A stretch of 24,724 nucleotides of DNA, taken from an uncultured bacterium (GTDB lineage Bacteria > Cyanobacteriota > Vampirovibrionia > Gastranaerophilales > Gastranaerophilaceae). The DNA is taken from assembly GCA_949288685.1 (NCBI GenBank), contig CASELB010000099.1, positions 1 through 24,724 on the forward strand, written 5' to 3'. How positions within the stretch are numbered: position 1 is the first letter of the stretch; each line of letters starts with the position of its first letter. The notes under the pieces are model-generated. The model was not told where the DNA came from and ran no database searches. It worked only from the letters and a program-made list of their open reading frames with translations. The position numbers and the translations under genes were made by a program. Positions 15,017 through 22,444 of the stretch are shown here, piece after piece.

Positions 15017-15751
15017 CTATATCATCAAGCCGCCTGCAACTTCGATTGCCTGACCTGTAACATAATCGGTGTCAAGCGCAAGGAATTTAACAACTTTTGC
15101 AATATCCTCAGGAGTACCGAGTCTTTTCATCGGAATAGCTTTTAAGTACTCATCTATATTGGCTAAATCATGAGTCATAGCAGTTTGAATAAATCCCGGA
15201 CATACAGCATTTACTCTGATGTTTCTTGAGCCAAATTCCTTCGCAAGAGTTTGGGTTAAGCCGATTAATCCGGCTTTAGATGCAGAATAGTTTGCCTGTC
15301 CTGCGTTACCGTGACGACCTACAATACTTGACATATTGATAATTGACCCTTGTCTTGCCTTCATCATGTGCTTAATAACAGCATGGGTTACACAGTATGC
15401 ACTTGTAAGGTTAATCTTGATAACTCTTTCCCATTGTTCCATATCCATTCTTACAAACAAACCGTCTTTTGTAATACCTGCATTATTCAGAAGAATATCA
15501 ATTTTACCGTGCTCCGCAATCATTTTGTCAACATTTTCCTGAACAGCCTTGTCGTCAGAAACATCAAAGCTGTAAAAATAAGCATTTGCGCCGCACGCCT
15601 TGATTTCATCAAGTGCCGGTTTTGCTTTTTCAGCATCGCAAATATCATTGATAATAATGTCGCACCCTGCTTTTGCAAGTTCAATAGCGCAAGCCAAACC
15701 AATACCGCGAGAACCGCCCGTAATTAATGCAATTTTTCTTTCTGTCATCAT
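15017..15751 (-). CDS. fabG: FabG, 3-oxoacyl-ACP reductase
   Basis: FabG reduces beta-ketoacyl-ACP with NADPH. The 244-aa classical short-chain dehydrogenase shows T-G-G-S-R-G-I-G (11-18), N-N-A-G (89-92), the catalytic Ser in NMSSIVG (141/142), Tyr155 and Lys159 in YSASKAG, and NAVCPGFIQT. The C-terminal GQAIEVAGGLMI is typical of FabG. An AGGAG lies 4 nt before the first of two adjacent ATG codons. It lies 46 bases after the 83-aa gene and ends in a hairpin before the acpP promoter. Confidence 0.96.
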   Translation of the reverse strand: MMTERKIALITGGSRGIGLACAIELAKAGCDIIINDICDAEKAKPALDEIKACGANAYFYSFDVSDDKAVQENVDKMIAEHGKIDILLNNAGITKDGLFVRMDMEQWERVIKINLTSAYCVTHAVIKHMMKARQGSIINMSSIVGRHGNAGQANYSASKAGLIGLTQTLAKEFGSRNIRVNAVCPGFIQTAMTHDLANIDEYLKAIPMKRLGTPEDIAKVVKFLALDTDYVTGQAIEVAGGLMI

Positions 15752-15797
15752 TTTTCTCCTTATTCTCTTAAGAGTTTAATACTCTTTTATTTCAATT

Positions 15798-16049
15798 TTA
15801 TTTGAAGCCCTTGGCAGCTTTTATTGCAATTTTTTTTATAATCCTGCCGCACCTTTCAACAAAAGTTCCTCTTGCAAATTTATCTATTTCTTTTCTGACC
15901 TCTTCCATTTTTATTACACGCCCGTTTTCCAAATACACGTTACGCGGCGGAACCTCTCGGGAAGAAGGCTGATAATTAACCGTTCTGTTACGAAATAACC
16001 CCGTAAATGCAGAATTATCGACTCCGCAGACCGTATTATTTATTATCAT
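15798..16049 (-). CDS. Small basic hypothetical protein between fabD and fabG, 83 aa
   Basis: The frame could begin inside fabD at 16082, but the ATG at 16049 has an AGGCGGG ribosome binding site 5 nt upstream and starts 20 nt after the fabD stop, so I prefer it. The N-terminus (MIINNTVCGV, then NSAFTGLF at 12-19) resembles the leader of the small Asn-rich proteins elsewhere in the window, with Gly for Ala. The rest is basic: a Pro/Arg stretch (SSREVPPRNVYL), then two amphipathic helices (MEEVRKEIDKFARG, IIKKIAIKAAKGF). No family is recognised. Its place inside the fab operon suggests co-expression with lipid synthesis. The basic amphipathic end could bind membrane or acidic ACP, which is speculation. 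Confidence 0.65.
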   Translation of the reverse strand: MIINNTVCGVDNSAFTGLFRNRTVNYQPSSREVPPRNVYLENGRVIKMEEVRKEIDKFARGTFVERCGRIIKKIAIKAAKGFK

Positions 16050-16069
16050 TATACCCGCCTCTAATAATC

Positions 16070-17017
16070 TTATACCCCGCAAAGCTCTTCTTTTAGAGAA
16101 TTTACTGTGGTATCAAGTGACGCTTTATCAAAAATATTGAATACTTTAACCTGCGGCGCAATCTTCTTTACAAGTCCGGCAAGCACTTTGCCCGGTCCTA
16201 TTTCTATAAAGATTTCAACCCCGTCTGATACCATTTTTTGCACAGATTGTGTCCAATATACCGACGAATAAATCTGCTTAGGCATTTTCTCCGTAAAATC
16301 GGATGCTGATGTTGTAAATTCTGCATCAACGTTTGTCACAACAGGAATTGACGCATTACTTAATGAAAAACCTTTTAAATATTCCCAAAACTCTTTTCCG
16401 GCACCTTCCATAAATTTGGAATGGAACGCTCCTGATACTGCAAGCGGCACAACTCTTCTTGCACCTTTCGCAATAAGAAGTTCACCTGCTTTTTGTACAG
16501 CCGCGCTATCACCTGTAATTACAACCTGTGCCGGTGAATTATAATTTGCCACGTCAACGTAACCAACAGAAGACGCCTCCTTCAACGCTTCTTCCAAAGC
16601 CCCTTCCGGCGCGCTTAAAACAGCAGCCATTGAACCGCCTTCCGTTTTTCCCATTAACTCGGCACGCTTTTGAATAAGTTTCATAGCCGTATCTAAGTCC
16701 ATAACTCCTGACGCGTACATTGCACAATATTCGCCAAGACTGTGCCCTGCAGTATAGGAAGGCTGTATATCAAGCTGTGATTTAAAACTCTCTAATGCGG
16801 CAATAGACGTTGCAACTATTGCAGGCTGTGTATTAACTGTTTGCTTTAAATCTTCTTCCGGACCTGCAAAACAAAGAGATGAAATACTCCTGCCTAGAAC
16901 TTTGTCTGCCGTATTAAAAATATCCTTAGCAGCGTCATAATTATCATACAAGTCTTTGCCCATTCCAACAGACTGTGCCCCTTGCCCAGGAAATATAAAA
17001 GCTATTTTCTTTGTCAT
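16070..17017 (-). CDS. fabD: FabD, malonyl-CoA:ACP transacylase
   Basis: FabD moves malonate from CoA to ACP, supplying all elongation steps. The 315-aa protein has F-P-G-Q-G-A-Q at 9-15, the nucleophile Ser93 in G-H-S-L-G-E-Y, Arg118 in Q-K-R-A-E-L-M (binds the malonyl carboxylate) and the catalytic His199 in S-G-A-F-H-S. The C-terminal E-I-G-P-G-K-V-L motif is present. AGGAG precedes the ATG. The 116-base gap to fabH carries only a weak CGGG/CCCG hairpin near 17050 and no ORF, so it is either a processing spacer or an internal weak promoter. Confidence 0.97.
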   Translation of the reverse strand: MTKKIAFIFPGQGAQSVGMGKDLYDNYDAAKDIFNTADKVLGRSISSLCFAGPEEDLKQTVNTQPAIVATSIAALESFKSQLDIQPSYTAGHSLGEYCAMYASGVMDLDTAMKLIQKRAELMGKTEGGSMAAVLSAPEGALEEALKEASSVGYVDVANYNSPAQVVITGDSAAVQKAGELLIAKGARRVVPLAVSGAFHSKFMEGAGKEFWEYLKGFSLSNASIPVVTNVDAEFTTSASDFTEKMPKQIYSSVYWTQSVQKMVSDGVEIFIEIGPGKVLAGLVKKIAPQVKVFNIFDKASLDTTVNSLKEELCGV

Positions 17018-17133
17018 TATACATACTCCTTTTTAATTGCCGGGCATCCCCCCGACACGACTTCTGTCAAACTATACCCTGCTATTTTTAACCCGTCTGT
17101 CCATTTAAACAGCAAGCAATCTGCGCTTTACCC

Positions 17134-18144
17134 TTAGCAAATACCTTCTCTAAGTCTTACTATAGCAGCACCCCATGTCATTCCGGCGCCAAAACCGCAC
17201 AGTATCGCTGTTGTACCGAGCTTAATCTTGCCGTTCTCAACACCTTCTGCCAGTGCAATAGGAATAGATGCAGCGGAAGTATTACCATAATATCTGATAT
17301 TGGAAATTACTTTACTGTCGTCATATCCTAAACGGCTTTGCATAGCTTCGATTATTCTTTGATTAGCCTGATGCGGAATAAGGTAATCAACTTCTTCCGC
17401 TTTCATATTAGCCTCATCAAGACATTTTTCAATATATTTAGGAAGTATTGTTACAACAAACTTGTAAACTTCTCTTCCGTTCATTTTGATATGGCAGTCT
17501 TTTTGCTCGGCAGGCTCAACAAGCGGACAAGTTTGTCCGGGCATATCCATATAAATGTATTCCCCGATTGAACCATCAGCCCTGATATCAAGAGCGAGAA
17601 CATCGTCAATTCCGTCTTCTGCCCGGGTAACAACCATTGCACCCGCTCCGTCGCCGAAGAGTATTGATGTAGAACGATCCGTCCAATCAACAAGTTTTGA
17701 ATTGTTATCTGTTGCGACAATCAAAATATTCTTATAAAAGCCTGAACCTATTAATCCTCTTGCTATTTGCAAACCGTATATAAGTCCGGTACAAGCTGCG
17801 GTAATATCAAATGCAGGCACATAATTAGGAATCCCCAACTTTGCCTGAATATGACATGCAATTGCAGGATATAACTGCGGAGGCGCTGAAGACGCGGCAA
17901 GAACAAGGTCTATATCTTCAATTTTTACACCTGATTTTTCAATCGCATTTTTTGCCGCTTCAAAACCTAAATCTATTGCAGTTTCATTTCCCGAAACAAC
18001 TCTTCTTTCCTTAATTCCGGTTCTTGTATATATCCATTCATCAGATGTTTCATACAATTTTGTCAAATCATCATTTGTAACAACTGCTTTCGGTAAACCG
18101 TACCCTACCCCTGCTATTCTTAATGGAATTCTTTTCTCTGCCAT
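17134..18144 (-). CDS. fabH: FabH, beta-ketoacyl-ACP synthase III
   Basis: FabH starts fatty acid synthesis by condensing an acyl-CoA with malonyl-ACP. The 336-aa protein carries the triad Cys118 (I-T-A-A-C-T-G), His258 (I-P-H-Q-A-N-Q-R) and Asn288 (Y-Y-G-N-T-S-A-A-S), plus the FGDGAGAM loop. Whether it prefers acetyl-CoA or branched primers cannot be read safely. It starts 21 bases after plsX, with GGAG close to the ATG, and is followed by fabD. Confidence 0.97.
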   Translation of the reverse strand: MAEKRIPLRIAGVGYGLPKAVVTNDDLTKLYETSDEWIYTRTGIKERRVVSGNETAIDLGFEAAKNAIEKSGVKIEDIDLVLAASSAPPQLYPAIACHIQAKLGIPNYVPAFDITAACTGLIYGLQIARGLIGSGFYKNILIVATDNNSKLVDWTDRSTSILFGDGAGAMVVTRAEDGIDDVLALDIRADGSIGEYIYMDMPGQTCPLVEPAEQKDCHIKMNGREVYKFVVTILPKYIEKCLDEANMKAEEVDYLIPHQANQRIIEAMQSRLGYDDSKVISNIRYYGNTSAASIPIALAEGVENGKIKLGTTAILCGFGAGMTWGAAIVRLREGIC

Positions 18145-18165
18145 CTCTACTCCTCTGATAACACC

Positions 18166-19218
18166 TTATACAACTGCTTCTGCAATTTGTCTGTTAACAC
18201 CGTTAACAACAGCTTCTTTTGCAACTCTTACTGCATTCTTTATTGCGTAAGCTCTTCTCCTGCCGTGTGAAATTACCGTAATACCTTTTACACCGAGCAA
18301 AAGCGCCCCGCCAAACTCTTCATAATTTATTCTTGTATAAATCCTTTTCATAAACGGTTTTGCCAACAAACCGATAATCATTCCCAAAAAGTCTGATTTA
18401 AACTGTTCTTTAAGCATTCTAAATAACATTGAAGATGTACCTTCCGTTATTTTCAACGCAACATTTCCGACAAATCCGTCACATACAACAACATCACATA
18501 AATTAAGGAAAATTTCACGCCCCTCAATATTACCTACAAAATTAAACTTATCGCCTTCTTCTTCTAAAAGTTTGTAAGTATGCTGCGCAAGTTCATTACC
18601 CTTACCTGCTTCTTCTCCTATATTAAGAACGCCTACACGCGGATTATCAATTCCCAGAACATTTTTAGAGAAGGTCTGCCCCATAATTGCAAACTGTCTC
18701 AGCATTTCAGGAGTACAGTTGCTGTTTGCACCTGCATCTATAACAACAATCGGCTTTTTCATCGTAGGCAAAGTAACAGCAATTGCAGGTCTGTCAATTC
18801 CGTGTATACGCCCCAGCCCGAATAAACTTGCAGCCATCGCCGCACCCGTAGACCCCGCAGCAACCAGAGCATCAGAACTGCCGGTTGCAACGGAATTTAC
18901 AGCTAATACTATTGAGGATTTTTTCTTTTTACGAATAGCCTGTCCGGGTGCTTCGCCCATCTCTATAACCTCTGATGCGTGGGTAATTTTGATGTCAAGC
19001 GATTTAACATCTACACGCACCCTGCGCTTTTTGCCTGCTCTGCCGCACTCGGATAAAAACCCTTCTTTTGCGATTTGTTCAAGGACCTGTTCAATTCTGT
19101 CCTGATTTCCTACAAGCTCCAAGCCTACTCCGTAATCTTGAGCCGCCCATACTGCGCCTGCAACTACTTCATACGGTGCGTAATCTCCGCCCATTGCATC
19201 AATTGCTATTCTTGTCAT
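18166..19218 (-). CDS. plsX: PlsX, acyl-ACP:phosphate acyltransferase
   Basis: PlsX converts acyl-ACP to acyl-phosphate for PlsY, feeding phospholipid synthesis at the membrane surface. The 350-aa protein starts with the signature R-I-A-I-D-A-M-G-G-D-Y-A-P. It contains H-A-S-E-V-I-E-M-G-E-A-P, G-S-T-G-A-A-M-A, V-I-D-A-G-A-N-S, L-N-I-G-E-E-A-G-K-G-N and C-D-G-F-V-G-N-V-A-L-K. A slightly expanded basic stretch (CGRAGKKRRVR, about 69-79) near the N-terminus is longer than in model PlsX. It is 26 bases behind rpmF, the classic rpmF-plsX-fabH order. Confidence 0.97.
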   Translation of the reverse strand: MTRIAIDAMGGDYAPYEVVAGAVWAAQDYGVGLELVGNQDRIEQVLEQIAKEGFLSECGRAGKKRRVRVDVKSLDIKITHASEVIEMGEAPGQAIRKKKKSSIVLAVNSVATGSSDALVAAGSTGAAMAASLFGLGRIHGIDRPAIAVTLPTMKKPIVVIDAGANSNCTPEMLRQFAIMGQTFSKNVLGIDNPRVGVLNIGEEAGKGNELAQHTYKLLEEEGDKFNFVGNIEGREIFLNLCDVVVCDGFVGNVALKITEGTSSMLFRMLKEQFKSDFLGMIIGLLAKPFMKRIYTRINYEEFGGALLLGVKGITVISHGRRRAYAIKNAVRVAKEAVVNGVNRQIAEAVV

Positions 19219-19244
19219 CTTTTCCTCTTATTTATGTAAAGTAA

Positions 19245-19619
19245 CTATTCTTCAGTTTTTTCTTCTGCTTCAGTCTTTACTTCTTCAACTGTTTCTGCTG
19301 CAGGTTCTTCTGCTTTAACTTCTTCAACAGTTTCAGTTTTTACTTCTTCAACTTTTGTTTCTTCAACTTTTGCTTCAGATTTTTTTGATTTTGTTGATTT
19401 CTTAGCAGGTTTTGCTTCTGCCGCGCCTGATTCTACATAACCGGGAGCTTTAATACTAACTACTTTACCTTTGTACTGACCGCATGACATACAAACTGTA
19501 TGTGCAAGTACGGTTGCTCCGCAATTAGGACATTTTGATGTTTCAGGTTTTGTTGCCTTCCAATTTGATCTTCTTTTACCTTGAGCGCTATGCCCTGTTC
19601 TTTTCTTTGGTACTGCCAT
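19245..19619 (-). CDS. rpmF: Ribosomal protein bL32 with an acidic C-terminal tail
   Basis: Residues 1-60 are an ordinary bL32 of the large ribosomal subunit: M-A-V-P-K-K-R-T at the start, S-N-W-K-A-T, and an intact zinc ribbon C30-x2-C33 and C43-x2-C46. The family is normally about 57-62 aa. Here about 62 more residues follow: a basic patch K-K-S-T-K-S-K-K at 73-80, then a Glu/Val/Lys/Ala-rich tail with three VEEVK repeats (two of them ETVEEVK). No stop codon or frameshift separates the tail, so it is translated as part of bL32. It lies in the yceD-rpmF-plsX order with 26-base gaps on each side. Confidence 0.95.
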   Translation of the reverse strand: MAVPKKRTGHSAQGKRRSNWKATKPETSKCPNCGATVLAHTVCMSCGQYKGKVVSIKAPGYVESGAAEAKPAKKSTKSKKSEAKVEETKVEEVKTETVEEVKAEEPAAETVEEVKTEAEEKTEE

Positions 19620-19646
19620 GTTTCTATACCTTTCTTTTTGCTTTTT

Positions 19647-20141
19647 CTACTTCGACTGGTTGTCTTTTAATTCGACATTTTTAAATATTTCAAGTCTTTC
19701 ATCCGCCGGCTGATATTCTTCATCCGTTATGAAAAGACCTTCACTACAATTTATACCACAAACTTTTTTATTTGGTAAAGATAATATTACAGATTGATAC
19801 AATAAATCGTAAACATCAATCTCATCCGCCCCGTTTAAATCCGTTACAAACTGACCGTTTCTTAACTCCACTTCGTTACCGTATTCCCCGTAGAGAGTGG
19901 TTTTGGCGTAAGTTTCATCAATATCAAAATCAAGTTTTTGAACGTAAGGTTCAAGGCATATATCGCATTCCAGATTAATTTCTCCGTTAACATGCCCGGT
20001 TACTTCAATAAACTCCCCGAGAGATTTGAAGGTTAAGGAACTATCCACATTCGCGGACAATTCCTTAATCTCGAAATTAAAATGTTGTGTAAGGACTTTT
20101 CCTTCTTCTTTTTCTATGTCCTTTATTTTTACACTATACAT
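19647..20141 (-). CDS. yceD: YceD / DUF177 family protein, large ribosomal RNA accumulation factor
   Basis: The 164-aa protein shows the DUF177 pattern: a central strand pair around V-T-G-H-V-N-G-E-I-N-L, the Cys pair L-E-C59-D-I-C62-L-E-P, then 'I-D-V-Y-D-L-L-Y-Q-S-V-I-L-S-L-P' and a second pair C128-x3-C132-S-E-G-L. The four Cys probably hold a metal. YceD homologues are needed for 23S rRNA accumulation in E. coli and plants and almost always precede rpmF, as here. The ATG overlaps the stop of the 86-aa gene by 8 nt, so translation is coupled. Confidence 0.92.
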   Translation of the reverse strand: MYSVKIKDIEKEEGKVLTQHFNFEIKELSANVDSSLTFKSLGEFIEVTGHVNGEINLECDICLEPYVQKLDFDIDETYAKTTLYGEYGNEVELRNGQFVTDLNGADEIDVYDLLYQSVILSLPNKKVCGINCSEGLFITDEEYQPADERLEIFKNVELKDNQSK

Positions 20142-20394
20142 AGGGTTCCTCTTGAAGTATCAAACCTGCAATCTGTGTTGAGACAAAACAGAGTTTCCTT
20201 ACAGGTCCTATCGGTTCCTTTTCAACAAGAACAGGATTTGGTGATTTCATAAGCTGTTTCAGTTCGGCATACACAGCCTGCGGATTTTCAAAATATAAAA
20301 CTACAGGTGTTGCAGAACCCTTTAAAAACAAAACCAATGCCGTTCTTGTTTGCTGCGGCTGCGGTTGTTGCGGCGGCGGAAATTGCTGTGCCAT
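20134..20394 (-). CDS. Small hypothetical protein with a Pro/Gln leader, 86 aa
   Basis: A strong AAGGAGG precedes the ATG. The first 15 residues are almost only Pro and Gln. A compact domain follows: T-A-L-V-L-F-L-K-G strand, V-V-L-Y-F-E-N-P, helix A-V-Y-A-E-L-K-Q-L-M, then V-L-V-E-K-E-P-I-G-P-V-R-K-L-C-F and I-A-G-L-I-L-Q-E-E. The strand-helix-strand pattern is reminiscent of small regulatory folds, but I do not recognise a family. It lies 17 bases after tpiA and overlaps yceD by 8, so it is firmly part of the operon and clearly translated. Confidence 0.8.
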   Translation of the reverse strand: MAQQFPPPQQPQPQQTRTALVLFLKGSATPVVLYFENPQAVYAELKQLMKSPNPVLVEKEPIGPVRKLCFVSTQIAGLILQEEPYV

Positions 20395-20411
20395 TTGAAC
20401 CTCCTTTTATC

Positions 20412-21206
20412 TTATACAGATACTTTCATTGTATTAGCAATGATTTCATTAAAACTATCGGCAGTAAGGCTTGCTCCGCCAACCAATGCACCGTCAATGT
20501 CAGATTTTGACATTTGTTCTTCAATAGTAGACGGTTTAACAGAACCGCCGTAAAGAATTCTGATAGAATCAGCAGCGCTTGAACCCGCAACTTCTTTAAC
20601 AACGTTTCTAATCATTGCAATTACTCTGTTTGCTTCATCAGCATCGCATGTTTTACCTGTTCCGATTGCCCAGATTGGTTCATAAGCAATAACAGATTTT
20701 GCAACATCTTCTGACGAAATACCGTCTAATGCAGCTTTAATTTGTGAAGCAATGTGGCTGTCTGTAATACCTGATTCTCTTTGTTCAAGAGTTTCGCCGC
20801 AGCAGATAATAGGAATTAAACCGCCCGCTAATATTGCCTTTGCTTTCAGGTTAATCATTTCATCTGTTTCAGAGAAATATTGTCTTCTTTCTGAGTGACC
20901 GATGATTACATATTCACATCCTGCATCCTTAACCATTTCTACAGAAACTTCACCTGTGTATGCGCCTGAAGATTTCCAGTGGCAATTTTGCGCCGCAATT
21001 GAAATCTTATCACAACCTGCTCCGCAGCTGCATTTTTCGCTTGACACAGCAGAAAGTGATGTAAAAGTCGGTGCTATAACAATTTCAGGAAGTTGTGATG
21101 CTGAAAAATCTTTAGCAAAATTCTTGATACCATCAAAAAGTGCTTTACCTTCTGATTGTAAAAGGTTCATTTTCCAGTTTCCTGCAATAATCGGTTTTCT
21201 TGACAT
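20412..21206 (-). CDS. tpiA: Triosephosphate isomerase
   Basis: TpiA interconverts dihydroxyacetone phosphate and glyceraldehyde 3-phosphate in glycolysis. The frame extends to 21269, but the ATG at 21206 has AGGAG 7 nt upstream and gives the family start (R-K-P-I-I-A-G-N-W-K-M-N). The product is 264 aa, slightly over the usual 250. Catalytic residues are Lys12, His104 (I-I-G-H-S-E-R-R) and Glu176 (A-Y-E-P-I-W-A-I-G-T-G-K); phosphate-binding YGGSV and L-V-G-G-A-S-L are present. The extra length is a short Cys-rich insert, C59-S-C-G-A-G-C65, before A-A-Q-N. It is the first gene of the tpiA-to-fabG run, and the dihydroxyacetone phosphate it handles is also the source of glycerol 3-phosphate for lipids. 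Confidence 0.97.
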   Translation of the reverse strand: MSRKPIIAGNWKMNLLQSEGKALFDGIKNFAKDFSASQLPEIVIAPTFTSLSAVSSEKCSCGAGCDKISIAAQNCHWKSSGAYTGEVSVEMVKDAGCEYVIIGHSERRQYFSETDEMINLKAKAILAGGLIPIICCGETLEQRESGITDSHIASQIKAALDGISSEDVAKSVIAYEPIWAIGTGKTCDADEANRVIAMIRNVVKEVAGSSAADSIRILYGGSVKPSTIEEQMSKSDIDGALVGGASLTADSFNEIIANTMKVSV

Positions 21207-21374
21207 AATACTTCTCCTTAAAAAACTAGTATACGGATAGATTTTAAACCAAAAAAAAACGACAATCAAGCATGCCTGAAATCAATTATATACCGCAGGT
21301 ATTTAAAAAAGTTATAAAAGAATTATAAGACTATTCAATAATAAAATTTACTTTATGCACAATCTTGCCCTTTA

Positions 21375-21397
21375 TTACAATAATAATATTATTGTAA
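21375..21397. promoter_or_regulatory. 23-bp palindromic operator-like site
   Basis: TTACAATAATA (21375-21385) and TATTATTGTAA (21387-21397) are perfect inverted arms around a single A. A second, overlapping palindrome uses the same right half: TTGTAAA (21392-21398), six bases, TTTACAA (21405-21411). The sites lie between divergent tpiA and the Asn-rich pair, about 90 bases before the latter. The length and symmetry fit a dimeric regulator. The rest of 21207-21474 is AT-rich, with promoter-like hexamers but no clear best pair. Confidence 0.55.
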
Positions 21398-21484
21398 ACT
21401 TTTATTTACAAAATTTAAAATTATAGCAAATTTGTACATTCAGCATATTTTATACTACAGTAAAAAAGAAGGTAATTGCGTAAA

Positions 21485-21889
21485 ATGAACATTAACTCTT
21501 ACAACAATTATAATGCACCGAATTTTCAGGCAAGATTTTTTCATTCTGATGCCTTAAAAAGGATTGCAGACTATGCTGTTGAAACAAAACAGTTTGACAA
21601 ACTTAATCAGGCAAGAAAAAATATAACTTCATTGTATTTCAATACAAGACTTCTTGTAGACATCGGCAAAACCCCCGATAACAAACCGAGTTTGCAAATA
21701 TCGCGTTTTGTAAAACGTTCGGATGTTGCCATGCCGGACAACAGCAACGATTATAGACTTGTAAAACAGGTGACTTTTGCCGGCAAAACAGGGCAAAACC
21801 CTCTGAATTTCGCCCTAAAAACACTTATCCGGATGGGAAACAATATCCCAAATAACAAGATATTTCAGAGGGCTATAGTAAAAAAATAA
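21485..21889 (+). CDS. Small Asn-rich hypothetical protein with NFQARF leader, 134 aa
   Basis: An upstream TTG at 21476 is only 3 nt from the GAAGG ribosome binding site, so I choose the ATG at 21485 (12-nt spacing). The N-terminus MNINSYNNYNAPNFQARFF has M-x-I-N followed by F-x-A-R-F at 14-18, the same layout as its neighbour and the 164-aa gene. A helix ALKRIADYAVETKQFDKLNQA follows, like LKKIAQLF-x-x-x-T-K in the 164-aa protein. Then come a strand-rich middle (TRLLVDIG, LQISRF) and a second basic helix ending in KK. No signal peptide, membrane segment or known domain is seen. The next gene starts 12 bases later, so the two form an operon. Confidence 0.75.
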   Translation: MNINSYNNYNAPNFQARFFHSDALKRIADYAVETKQFDKLNQARKNITSLYFNTRLLVDIGKTPDNKPSLQISRFVKRSDVAMPDNSNDYRLVKQVTFAGKTGQNPLNFALKTLIRMGNNIPNNKIFQRAIVKK

Positions 21890-21901
21890 GAAAGGCAAAA
21901 T

Positions 21902-22438
21902 ATGCAAGTAAACGGACTTAATAATCAAAATTCAAATCAATCATTTAAAGCAATAAAAATGGTTAAATGCAGCACGGAAGAATACAACAAACTTATGAAA
22001 ACATACGGCAAATTCTTTCAGGAAGGAGCATATATTGTATTTAAAAATCGTTCTCTTAATGATTGTGATACCTTTAACAGAGTTAATGCAACGGCTGCAG
22101 CGCTCCAAAAATCACCAAACTGGCTCTGGATGAACTGTAAACTAAACGGAATTCAATTACCGGACCTTGAAACCGCCCCATTCTTTGAAATAAGCGGGAA
22201 AGATGTTATAAAAACGTTTCTATACAGATTTAAAAACCTCTTTAAAAGCATTGGATACGGAGTTAAAAATACAGAAAAAATCCAATCCGTTCCGGAACAT
22301 TTACAGCAAATTAAATTCTCAAACGATTTTGCAAACCATAATTACCCTAAATTTTTAAAATTTCTAAAAAAGAACAATACGAAAGAATTAAGTTTTGACG
22401 AATATATGCAAGAGCTTGCACAAAGATTTGGGAAATAA
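21902..22438 (+). CDS. Small Asn-rich hypothetical protein with SFKAIKM leader, 178 aa
   Basis: Second gene of a two-gene operon, with AGAAAGG just before the ATG. The start MQVNGLNNQNSNQSFKAIKM repeats the M-x-[IV]-N, Asn-rich stretch and F-x-A leader (F at residue 15; one extra residue before K-M). The body has helices (TEEYNKLMKTYGKFF), a Trp-rich NWLWMNC segment, and Y-R-F-K-N-L-F-K-S, which recalls K-F-A-K-L-F-K-I-F-K in the 164-aa protein. It ends in an acidic/basic helix DEYMQELAQRFGK. The family is not recognised and its location in the cell is unknown. It converges on the peptidase gene through a shared terminator. Confidence 0.75.
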   Translation: MQVNGLNNQNSNQSFKAIKMVKCSTEEYNKLMKTYGKFFQEGAYIVFKNRSLNDCDTFNRVNATAAALQKSPNWLWMNCKLNGIQLPDLETAPFFEISGKDVIKTFLYRFKNLFKSIGYGVKNTEKIQSVPEHLQQIKFSNDFANHNYPKFLKFLKKNNTKELSFDEYMQELAQRFGK

Positions 22439-22444
22439 ATACAA

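Noticed and set aside
15350..15727. 125-codon plus-strand frame
   Set aside because: It is antisense to fabG, which has full family motifs; composition is Cys/Asn/Ile-rich as expected for a shadow.
17018..17133. Possible internal promoter (TTGACA on the minus strand) or small gene between fabH and fabD
   Set aside because: No matching -10 at the proper distance and only a 10-codon frame; the CGGG/CCCG hairpin is too weak to call.
18719..19105. 128-codon plus-strand frame
   Set aside because: It is antisense to plsX, whose reading is certain.
21207..21269. Longer tpiA start at 21269
   Set aside because: The extra 21 residues (hydrophobic/aromatic) are not family-like, and the ATG at 21206 has an ideally placed AGGAG.
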